64,000 nucleotides of DNA from V1-33 sp039795165 (lineage in GTDB: Bacteria; Verrucomicrobiota; Verrucomicrobiia; Verrucomicrobiales; V1-33). The stretch spans positions 14,446 to 78,445 of the forward strand of contig JBDKER010000024.1 of NCBI GenBank assembly GCA_039795165.1. The letters run 5' to 3'. The notes under the pieces are model-generated. The model saw only the letters and a list, made by a program, of their open reading frames with translations, ran no database searches and was not told where the DNA came from. Of the stretch, positions 35,790 through 44,500 are shown in pieces. Position numbers and translations under genes: made by a program. The stretch's first letter is position 1, and every line of letters begins with the position of its first letter.

Positions 35790-37451
35790 CTAATCTCCAC
35801 CGGCGAGGAGGCTGACGGCGTGGGCCCGGGCGCTGGCGGCGCGTCCGCCGAGCATGCGGGTGATTTCGCTGATGCGGTCGTCTCCCTCGACGAGGGTGAG
35901 TTCGCTGTGGGTGCGGCCGTCGCTGACGACTTTGCTGACGAGGTAATGGGACGACGCGAGGGCTGCCACCTGAGGCATGTGCGTGATCGAGATGATCTGG
36001 TGGCTGGCTCCCAGTTCGCGCATTTTCCGTCCGACTGCGGCGGCGATTTCGCCGCCGACATTGGCATCGATTTCGTCGAAGACGAGCAGCGGGATATCGT
36101 CCTCCGCAGCGAGGGCGCTTTTGACGGCGAGCATGACGCGGCTCATTTCTCCGGAGGAAGCGATGACGCGCAGGGGTTTGGCCGGCTCGCCGGGATTCGG
36201 GGCGAACATGAATTCGGCTTCTTCGGTTCCGTGGGCACCTGGCTGGGGCAGCGGGTGGAGGTCCACGGTGAATTTTGCTTCGCGGAAGCCGAGGTCGGCG
36301 AGGTGGCGGCTGACTTCGCGGGCGAGGCGCGGGGCGGCTTTGCGGCGGAGCTGCGAGAGGGTGCTGGCGGCGGCATCGACGCGCGAGCGGGCTGCTGCGA
36401 GGGCAGTGGCGAGGCGTTCCAGCTCGCCGCTGCGGTCCTCCATGCGGCTGAGTTTGGCTGCGGTGGCGTCGCGGTGGTCGAGCACACGTTCGATGGATCC
36501 ACCGTACTTCCGCTTCAGCGATTCGAGGAGATTGATGCGGTCCTCGAGCTCCGCGATTTCGCGTGGGTTGGTTTCGAGGTTTTCCTGGTAGCGCCGGAGG
36601 CTGCGTTCGAGGTCCTCGAGTTCCATGAAGGCGGTTTCGAAGGGGGCCGTGATTTCCGCGGTGCTGCGGTCCGTGCGTTCGAGATCGCGGAAGACGCGTC
36701 GGAGTTCCCCCAGCTGGCCAAGGATGGTGCTGTCGCCTTCGCTGAGAAGGCCGAGCGCCTGGCCTGTAAGGTCCGCCAGTTTCGAGCTGTTGGCGGCGAT
36801 GCGGTGGCGCTGGAGCAGGGGTTCCTCCTCGTCCCGGCGCGGGGCTGCGCTGTCGATTTCCTCGAGCTGGAAGCGGAGGAGTTCGAGTTCGCGTTCCCCG
36901 GCCTGTTCCGTGCGGTTCAGATCGTCGAGTTCCTGCGCGATGCTGCGCCATGTGCGCCATGCTTCGCTGTAGGTGCCGAGGGCGGATTCCGCGGTGGCGG
37001 CGGCGTCGAGCATGGTCAGTTGGCGGTCGCGGCTATTCAGGCTCTGGTGTTCGTGCGGGCCATGGAGGTCGACAAGGTGCTGGCCGAGCGCCTTGAGGAC
37101 CTGGAGGGTGGCCGGGGTGCAGTTGACGAACTGGCGGCTTGGTCCCGAGGCTGATATGACGCGCCGGATGATGAGTTGGCCGCCTTCGCAGGGATCGAGT
37201 CCGGCTGCGGCGAGGACGGCGTCGATGGTGCTGGTATCGGCTGGGGCGAAGACGGCTTCAATGCTGCACTGGTCCGCCCCGGTGCGGATGAGGTCGCGGT
37301 CCGCGCGTTCCCCGAGCACGAGTTTGAGGGCACCGACTATGATGGATTTGCCCGCTCCGGTTTCGCCGGTGACGCAGACGAGTCCACGTCCGAGTTCCCA
37401 TGTGAGCGATTCGACGAGGGCGAGGTTGCGGAGGGACAGAGAGGCGAGCAT
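35790..37451 (-). CDS. recN: DNA repair protein RecN
   Basis: SMC-like ATPase acting at double-strand breaks. 553 aa from the ATG at 37451, the standard length. The N-terminal Walker A 'VTGETGAGKSIIVGALKLVL' with 'GERADRDLIRTGADQ' is diagnostic. A long coiled coil (about 150-350) with the zinc-free hairpin separates it from the C-terminal half. There 'ASSGEMSRVMLAVK' (signature), 'LLVFDEIDANVGGEIA' (Walker B) and 'ISITHMPQVAALA' close the ATPase. It is divergent from the MBL hydrolase gene across 124 bp; no recognisable SOS box was seen there. Confidence 0.97.
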   Translation of the reverse strand: MLASLSLRNLALVESLTWELGRGLVCVTGETGAGKSIIVGALKLVLGERADRDLIRTGADQCSIEAVFAPADTSTIDAVLAAAGLDPCEGGQLIIRRVISASGPSRQFVNCTPATLQVLKALGQHLVDLHGPHEHQSLNSRDRQLTMLDAAATAESALGTYSEAWRTWRSIAQELDDLNRTEQAGERELELLRFQLEEIDSAAPRRDEEEPLLQRHRIAANSSKLADLTGQALGLLSEGDSTILGQLGELRRVFRDLERTDRSTAEITAPFETAFMELEDLERSLRRYQENLETNPREIAELEDRINLLESLKRKYGGSIERVLDHRDATAAKLSRMEDRSGELERLATALAAARSRVDAAASTLSQLRRKAAPRLAREVSRHLADLGFREAKFTVDLHPLPQPGAHGTEEAEFMFAPNPGEPAKPLRVIASSGEMSRVMLAVKSALAAEDDIPLLVFDEIDANVGGEIAAAVGRKMRELGASHQIISITHMPQVAALASSHYLVSKVVSDGRTHSELTLVEGDDRISEITRMLGGRAASARAHAVSLLAGGD

Positions 37452-37575
37452 GTCGGCAGAAGGGATGGCGCGGGCGACTATGGCAGGGCGGGGCAGGGAA
37501 TCAAGCTGAGGACCGGGCCGCCCGCTGCAGAATCCGCCTGCAAAGCGCGGGCATCCGTGCTTCTTCCGCGCGTCC

Positions 37576-38352
37576 ATGCTTTCCCTGACATTTCTTGGCA
37601 CCGGCACATCGACAGGTGTGCCCATGATTGGCTGCGACTGTGCGGTCTGCCAGTCGGAGGATCCGCGCGACCGGAGGCTGCGCTGTGCGCTGCGGATGAG
37701 TGATGGGGAAGCGGTGTGGCTGGTCGATGCGGGTCCGGATCTGCGGCAGCAGTGTCTCCGCGAGAATATCCGGAGGCTGGATGCCGTGCTCATTACGCAC
37801 GCGCATGCCGATCACATCATGGGCTTCGATGAACTGCGCCGGTTCACCTTCGGAGAAGAGGAAACGCTGCCGGTTCATGCGACGCATGCGACCATGAACG
37901 ACCTGCGGAGAGTGTACGAATTCGCCTTCAATGGGCTCAATCGCTACGCGGGCTATCTGAAACCCGATCCCCGGGTTGTGGATGGACCATTCCGGATCGG
38001 AGGGACAGAGGTGACGGCCCTGCCGGTGCTGCATGGGAAGGTGGACACGTGTGGATATCTGTTCCGCCCGGAGCATGGGCAGACGGTGGCCTATATTCCC
38101 GACTGCAAGGTGATTCCAGCGGAGACCATGGAGCTGCTGCGGGGATGCGGGGTGCTCATCGTCGATTGCCTGCGGCTGACTGCGCATCCGACGCATTTCA
38201 ATGTGAGCGAGGCCCTTGCGGCGGCTGAGGCCTGCGGTGCGGGACGCGTGTGGTTCACGCATCTGAGTCATGAATTGGGGCATGCGGAATTCGAGGCCGG
38301 GCTGCCGGAACACATCCGGGTGGCCTATGACGGACTGACGCTGGAATTCTGA
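37576..38352 (+). CDS. MBL-fold metallo-hydrolase (PhnP/RNase Z-like group)
   Basis: 258-aa metallo-beta-lactamase-fold hydrolase. 'LTFLGTGTSTGVPMIGCDC' with the following 'CAVC' matches the PhnP-like cyclic phosphodiesterase group, which often has a structural zinc Cys cluster. 'VLITHAHADHIMGFDELRRF' is the metal-binding HxHxDH core, followed by a His in 'PVLHGKVDTCGY', an Asp in 'YIPDCK' and the last His in 'VWFTHLSHELGH'. A phosphodiesterase role is likely. It stands between divergent recN and a DUF1501 gene on the same strand. Confidence 0.88.
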   Translation: MLSLTFLGTGTSTGVPMIGCDCAVCQSEDPRDRRLRCALRMSDGEAVWLVDAGPDLRQQCLRENIRRLDAVLITHAHADHIMGFDELRRFTFGEEETLPVHATHATMNDLRRVYEFAFNGLNRYAGYLKPDPRVVDGPFRIGGTEVTALPVLHGKVDTCGYLFRPEHGQTVAYIPDCKVIPAETMELLRGCGVLIVDCLRLTAHPTHFNVSEALAAAEACGAGRVWFTHLSHELGHAEFEAGLPEHIRVAYDGLTLEF

Positions 38353-38448
38353 GCGGCCTTGGCGTCGATACCCGGGCGCGGATGGAAAAGAAGTTGCCGT
38401 GGGCAGGAGGTGCCGGGCATCCTGTCCGGAAATCACGCGGGTTCGTTC

Positions 38449-39852
38449 ATGCTGACTTTTGAAGATCGGTTTCTCCGCGAGGGGAAGTGGCAGCGCCGGC
38501 AGTTTCTGCGGGCGGGTTCGCTGGCGCTGGGCGGATTGACCCTGAGCGACCGCATGGCGGTGCGGGCGGCCGCGGCTGATGGCCCGAATCCTCTCAAGGA
38601 TCGGTCGGTGATTTTTCTGTTCATGCACGGCGGGCCGTCGCAGTTCGAGACCTTCGATCCGAAGATGGATGCGCCTTCCGGGATCCGCAGTGCGACTGGA
38701 GAGATTGCCACTTCGATTCCCGGGATCACCTTCGGGAGCAGTTTTCCGCGGCTGGCGAAGCTGGCGCACAAGTTCAGCATCGTGCGGTCGTTTGTGACGG
38801 GCGATGGGAATCATGACATCAAGCCCGTGGTCGGCTTGGATACGCTGCGGGCCAACATGGGTTCGCTTTATGCGGCCGTGGCGGGTTCGGCGCGGCCCGA
38901 CAGTGCCATGCCGACGAATGTGGCGCTGTTTCCGCGGTCGGTGGATCCGGAGGCGCAGGCCGCCGTCACGGAATTCGGGAATTTCGAGAACACGGGGGAA
39001 CTGAGCCGGAGCTATGCGCCATTTGTGCCCGGGGCCGGGGCGGACCGTCAGCAGGACATGCGGCTCAATCTCCCGGAGGGACGCTTTCATGACCGCCGGG
39101 GACTGCTGACAATGCTGGATGGCTGGCGGCACCGGGTGGGAGGCGGAGAAGCGCTGGAGGGCATGGATGGATTTCAGCAGCAGGCCTTTGATGCCCTGCA
39201 GCGCGGCATTTTCGATGCCTTCGATCTGTCGCGGGAGGATGCGCGGCTCGTGGAACGCTACGACACCGCCCGGCTGCTGCCGAAGGACCGGATCGACCCC
39301 CGCTGGAAGAACATCAATCATTACGCCACGAATGCGCTCACGCTGGGGCGTCAACTGCTGCTGGCGCGTCGACTCTGCGAGCGGGGGGCGGGATTTGTGA
39401 CGGTGACGACCAGTTTTGTGTGGGACATGCATGCGGACGTGAACAATGCGCCCCTCACCGTGGGCATGGACTATGTGGGCCGTCCGTTTGATCATGCTGT
39501 TTCCGCGTTCATCGAGGATGTGGAGTCGCGTGGGCTGAGCGAGAAGATTCTGCTGGTCTGCTGTGGCGAGATGGGACGGACGCCTGCGCTCAACAAGGAT
39601 GGCGGGCGCGACCACTGGGGCAATCTGGCTCCCCTCATGATTTACGGAGGAGGCCTCCGCATGGGGCAGGTGATCGGCAGTTCCTCGAGGGACGGTGGCG
39701 AACCGGCCTCGCAGCCTGTCACCATGAAGGATCTCATCGCCACCATCATGCACAGCCTGCTCGACATTGGTCAGGTGCGGCTCATGCCCGGAGTTCCGCA
39801 GCGAGTCATCGATGCCATGACGAAGGGTGAACCGATCCGTGGACTGATCTGA
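38449..39852 (+). CDS. DUF1501 protein (exported, alkaline-phosphatase/sulfatase fold)
   Basis: 467 aa. The ATG at 38449 gives an export signal with paired arginines ('REGKWQRRQFLRAGSLALGG'). 'SVIFLFMHGGPSQFETFDPK' and 'LLVCCGEMGRTPALNKDGGRDHWG' are the hallmark motifs of DUF1501, a family abundant in Planctomycetes and Verrucomicrobia. Members usually pair with DUF1549/DUF1553 cytochrome-like proteins, but none lies beside this gene. It converges on the second DUF1501 gene (20 bp between stops). Biochemical function is not known. Confidence 0.9.
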   Translation: MLTFEDRFLREGKWQRRQFLRAGSLALGGLTLSDRMAVRAAAADGPNPLKDRSVIFLFMHGGPSQFETFDPKMDAPSGIRSATGEIATSIPGITFGSSFPRLAKLAHKFSIVRSFVTGDGNHDIKPVVGLDTLRANMGSLYAAVAGSARPDSAMPTNVALFPRSVDPEAQAAVTEFGNFENTGELSRSYAPFVPGAGADRQQDMRLNLPEGRFHDRRGLLTMLDGWRHRVGGGEALEGMDGFQQQAFDALQRGIFDAFDLSREDARLVERYDTARLLPKDRIDPRWKNINHYATNALTLGRQLLLARRLCERGAGFVTVTTSFVWDMHADVNNAPLTVGMDYVGRPFDHAVSAFIEDVESRGLSEKILLVCCGEMGRTPALNKDGGRDHWGNLAPLMIYGGGLRMGQVIGSSSRDGGEPASQPVTMKDLIATIMHSLLDIGQVRLMPGVPQRVIDAMTKGEPIRGLI

Positions 39853-39872
39853 GGCCCCTGGCCCCGCACACG

Positions 39873-41288
39873 TCACGCAATTACTTCGAGGATGGGCTTG
39901 CCGCTGGAGATCATGAGTGGGCGGCCCTGGGCGTCGGTGATTTCGCTGCGCGGGTCAATGCCCATGAGGTAGAAGATGGTGGCGGCGACGTCGTCCGGGG
40001 TGACGGGATTTTCGGCGGGCTTGCTGCCTGTTTCGTCGCTGGATCCGTAGACAAAGCCGCGTTTGGTGCCGCCTCCTGCAAGGAGGACACTGTAGCATTG
40101 GGGCCAGTGGTCGCGGCTGGCGTTGCCGTTGATTTTCGGAGTGCGGCCGAATTCGCCCATCCAGACGACGAGGGTTTCGTCGAGCATGCCCCGCTGTTCG
40201 AGGTCGAGCAGCAGGGTGGGGAGGGTTTGTTCCGTGATGGGCAGGTGATACTGCTCAATGATCGGGAACATTTTTGTATTATTGAATCCGTGAGTGTCCC
40301 AGCCGCCCTGGGTCGTGCTCTGACCGCCGATGCTTTCGCTGAAGTAGCAGGTGATGAAGCGGACCCCGCTTTCCGCGAGGCGGCGCGCCAGCAGGCATCC
40401 CTGGCCGTAGGTCGTGCGTCCATAGCGGTCGCGCACTGCGGCCGGTTCCGCGCTCAGCTGAAAGGCGTCGCGGATGCGCGGACTCTGCAGCATGGCGAGA
40501 GCCTTTCCGTAGTATTCGTCCAGCCCGCGCGCTTCCCCGCTGAATTCCATGAGACGGCTCTGCGTATCGATGAACTGCTGGAGTCCCCGGCGGTGCGCCA
40601 GCCGGTCGAGACTGAGTCCATCCGGAAGACTGAACTGCGGAAGGCTGAAGCCGTCGTCGCTCGGATCCGATGGAATGAAGAGAGGGTCGTGCTGCTTGCC
40701 AAGGAAACTCGCAAACTGTCCGGGTACCGCGGTGCCGTCGCTGATGATGTGAGGGTAGCTGACATAGGCCGGAATGGCCGGGTCCCGCTGGGTCAGCAGA
40801 TGGTCCGCGACGCTCCCGTAGCCCGGGAACAGATCGATCGATTCCCTCAGCCGCTGGTCGTCCGTCGGCGGTCGTTTCCCGGTGAGCGCGTAGTAGCCAG
40901 CCGAATTATGATTTGTCATGTCGTGGTGAACCGACCGGATCACCGTGACCTTGTCCATGATCTTCGCCGTCTCTGGAAGCCGTTCATTCACCTCAATGTC
41001 CGGACAGGCACTCCGCATGGGGCGGTGCGGGCCACGGAATTTTTCATCAGCCGACGGCTTCATATCGAATGTCTCAAGGTGGCTCGGCCCTCCCCATTGA
41101 AACAGAAAGATCACGCTTTTGGCTCGTGTTCTTGGCCGCGGGCCGCCGTAGAGGTTCTGGCCTTCCGCCCGCAGCAGTTTCGGCAGTGAAAGCCCCATGA
41201 GACCGCTCATCCCCGCTGTCAGCATCTGCCTGCGGTTCAGGGTGAAGGATTTGTGAAAATCCTGACAGGCGGAGGGTCGGCGCGGCAT
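39873..41288 (-). CDS. DUF1501 protein (second copy, convergent)
   Basis: 471 aa. The export signal contains 'LNRRQMLTAGMSGLMGL'. Family motifs 'SVIFLFQWGGPSHLETFDMK', 'SVHHDMTNHNSAGYYALTG' and 'VVWMGEFGRTPKINGNASRD' are present. Although it faces the first DUF1501 gene tail to tail, the two differ clearly in the middle and are not a recent duplication. No partner cytochrome gene is adjacent. It is divergent from the 1650-aa secreted protein gene. Confidence 0.92.
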   Translation of the reverse strand: MPRRPSACQDFHKSFTLNRRQMLTAGMSGLMGLSLPKLLRAEGQNLYGGPRPRTRAKSVIFLFQWGGPSHLETFDMKPSADEKFRGPHRPMRSACPDIEVNERLPETAKIMDKVTVIRSVHHDMTNHNSAGYYALTGKRPPTDDQRLRESIDLFPGYGSVADHLLTQRDPAIPAYVSYPHIISDGTAVPGQFASFLGKQHDPLFIPSDPSDDGFSLPQFSLPDGLSLDRLAHRRGLQQFIDTQSRLMEFSGEARGLDEYYGKALAMLQSPRIRDAFQLSAEPAAVRDRYGRTTYGQGCLLARRLAESGVRFITCYFSESIGGQSTTQGGWDTHGFNNTKMFPIIEQYHLPITEQTLPTLLLDLEQRGMLDETLVVWMGEFGRTPKINGNASRDHWPQCYSVLLAGGGTKRGFVYGSSDETGSKPAENPVTPDDVAATIFYLMGIDPRSEITDAQGRPLMISSGKPILEVIA

Positions 41289-41588
41289 GGGCAGAATACG
41301 GGAGGCGAACGGTGATCTTTTTCAAGAGCCCAGACTTTCGGGCCACGCAGGAGCGGGGCAGTGAGGGTTGACCATCCGGCTCCGAATCCGTTTATCAAAA
41401 CGTTGTAAAAGTTTAAACGTCAGGTAAATCAAGGGGCCAGCATGGAGCAATTTCGTATGACTGGAGCACTTTTTTCTTGCCGGACCGGGCATTGTTGGTG
41501 TCAAATCCGTGCCTTGGCGGGGTGAAAGCTCCGCTAAACCTCCCCCCAACTGCCACCTGGTCCGCGCCGGGTGGTCACTCCATAGCCA
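41289..41588. promoter_or_regulatory. Divergent intergenic region with sigma70-like promoter candidate
   Basis: 300 bp without a gene. A plausible forward promoter has TTGACC at 41368-41373, a 17-bp spacer and TTTATC at 41391-41396. It is followed by an AT-rich segment with partial dyad symmetry (ACGTT...AACGT, about 41402-41420) that may bind a regulator. The leader to the ATG at 41589 would be close to 190 nt. No ribosome binding site stands out. Confidence 0.35.
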
Positions 41589-44500
41589 ATGAAACACCTA
41601 CTGAAAAGCAGTCTGGCGTCTCTGTTGCTGGCCTCGGTCATACCGCAGGCACAGGCAGGATCGGTCAGCCTCAACTTCGACACGGATCCTTCGGGAATCC
41701 TCGACTTCACCGGGAACTCCGTCTGGCGTCCCACCGGTGGAGTAGCCAACTCCGGATACCTCTCCATCACCGATGCTCTCAATGGCCAGGCCGGCAAGAT
41801 CGTCTTCGATGAACTGGAACCGGGATTTGTGATCAATTCGTTCATCTTCTCCGCGGATCTGCGGACGGGCGGTGGCACCAACGATCCTGCGGACGGCTAC
41901 AGTGTCTCCTTTGTGCGGGAAAACGATCCTGTGCTGACCGCTCCGGACGTGATGAGCGGCTGGGCGGGGACCGTCGGTGAGGCATCTCTCCCCGAGGAAG
42001 GCTCCCGTACGGGCGTTTCCATCGGTCTGGATGAATGGTTTAGCGGCGATGTGAATCCTGGCGTTCCCGATGTGATCGGGATTTCCGTCCGGGTTGACGG
42101 AGTGCTTGTCAACCAGACGGCCCTCCCGACGAAGAATGGGACCGCCGAGGATACGACCTCGCTGCAGACGGGTCCGGCCAACGTACCGGTGGATGAGAAC
42201 TTCGACGTTCCCGGTCATGCATTCGCGAACCTGACGGTGCAGATGAAGGACGACGGGAAGTTGACGGTGAGCTACAAGGGCCGGGCCATCATTTCCGATC
42301 TCCAGACGAGCTTCACGCCAAGCCGTGGCCGTGTCGTGCTGGCCGGACGGACGGGTGGATCCAATGCCCACCACCACGTTGACAACATCAGCATCACGAC
42401 GACCTCGGCGAACAAGCCGCTCGTGACGGCTGCGAGCATGACGGCCAACAGCGTGCGGGTGGTCGTCTCGAATGCTCCGGGGATCAATGTCGACATCTCG
42501 AAGCCATACACCATGACGGTGGACGGGGTGAACTACCCGGCGACGGCGACGCAGAGCGGCGCCGATTCCATCTTCACGGCGACGATTGCCCCGCCGGCTC
42601 TGTTCACCGTGGGTGATCATGCGGTGACGCTGAGCGTGCGCGACACGTCCAATACGGTGTGGAATTTCGAGCGCACGGTCAATGTCGGTGCCTACCTGAC
42701 TATCGATTCCGCATGGAAGGCGCAACCTGGACAGGTGGACACGGCTGTTCCGAGCTTTCTCGCGAGCATCCACCAGCTGGCTTTTGCCCGCTATCCTGGA
42801 GATGCCAATGTTCTCCCGATCCCCGAGCGTCAGATTGCCAACGGATTCTACGATGGGAACATTCCTGGCATTGCCCAGAACATCATGGATCCCGCCCTTG
42901 TGGGCGCGGGGATCACGGCGCAGGCCGACGGTACCTTCATTGTCGAAGGAGCCATCAACTGGGACCAGGACGGAGCCGCTCAGGGGAACTTCAATGTCAA
43001 CAACGGCTTCCCCGAGACCACCATTCCCGGCATCGCCGCCTTCGGAAATACCGACAACATTGTCGGCGAATTCTTCACCTGGCTGGAACTCCCCGCTGGC
43101 CCGACGACTCTTGGTGTGAACAGCGATGACGGCTTCACCGTTTCGTTCGGAGAAACGGCCCTCGACTTCTTCACCCGCCGCGTGGCAGGTCAGTTCAACG
43201 GCGGCCGCGGAGCATCCGATACGCTCTTCACGGTGGCCGCACCCGTCGCTGGTCTCTACCCTGTCCGCATTCTCTGGTGGGAAGGCGGCGGTGGTGGCAA
43301 CGTCGAAATCTTCTCGATTGCCGCTGACGGCACGAAGGTTCTCATCAATGACGCTGCCAACCCGGCCGCTCTCAAAGGCTACTACGCCGGGTTGCCCGCC
43401 AAGCCATCCGTGCACCGGATCGCTCCGCTGCCAACCCTCGCCTTCCGTTCCGATAACCGTCATCCGATTCAGATCGACCTGATCGACGGAATTGCCGCGA
43501 TCAATGACGCATCGATCACCCTGACGATCGATGGCAAGGCAGTTACCCCGACGATCACGAGCGCGGGCATCAATACCCGGGTGTCTCATCCTCCGGTGGG
43601 AACTGGCGGTGTCTGGTCGCGTGGCAGTCACTCGGTCCGACTCAGCTTCCGCGATGCAACCGGGGCGACCCGGACGGAATCGTGGACGTTCCTCGCAGAA
43701 GGACCGGAACTGTACCAGGCTCCCTTCGGACCTGGCGGGAAATGGCGGATCTATGAAGTGGTCCGTGCCGGTGCCACCTTCAAGGATGCCCTCAATGATG
43801 CGCGCAGCCGCCGTGATCCGATCACAGGTACGGTGCCGGGCGACCTCGTTTCGGTGACTTCGGCCGCCAAGAACCGCTGGCTCTGGCGCACGATCGGTTT
43901 CGCTGGCGACCAGTGGATCGGTGCGACCGACCGTGAGGGCGCTGCCCCCGGTGCTCAGGAATCGCAGACCTTTGGTTCGCCTGGAAATCTCAGCAACGGC
44001 TGGGCATGGACGAATGGCGACCCGTTTGTCTTCAATAACTGGGGCGGCGGTGAGCCGAACGACTGGTCGGGTGCCGAAGACGCAGGCCACATCCGTGGCG
44101 ACGGTCTCTGGAACGACAACAAGTCGAGCTTCTTCTTCGATGATCCCGAGCCTCCCACCATCCAGCCGGGTACGAGCAACGACGAGTCCGGCGGACCTGC
44201 CATGATCCGGGTTGTCGAGTACAAGACGGAGACCGCCTATCCAGTTCCCGGAATCCGTTATGGTTCCGTGTTCCCGCCTGGTCAGCGCCTCCCGATTCCC
44301 CGGAACGAGGAAGGCAAGTGGAGTGTCCGTGAAGTCCGTGACCTCGGCCTCGCCGGGAACGTGGTGGATGCAGTCGACTACGCGTACAGCGGCATCGGTA
44401 CCCACTACCACACGCAGAGCCCGTACCTCGACTTCACCGATCCGCAGACCAACCCGAACGGTGGTCCGATCCTGACGACTCCGCCCTTCCCGTACCTCAG

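Noticed and set aside
37501..39876. A 791-codon minus-strand open frame over the MBL hydrolase and first DUF1501 gene
   Set aside because: Both plus-strand genes have clear catalytic motifs. The antisense product is His/Arg-rich with no recognisable feature.
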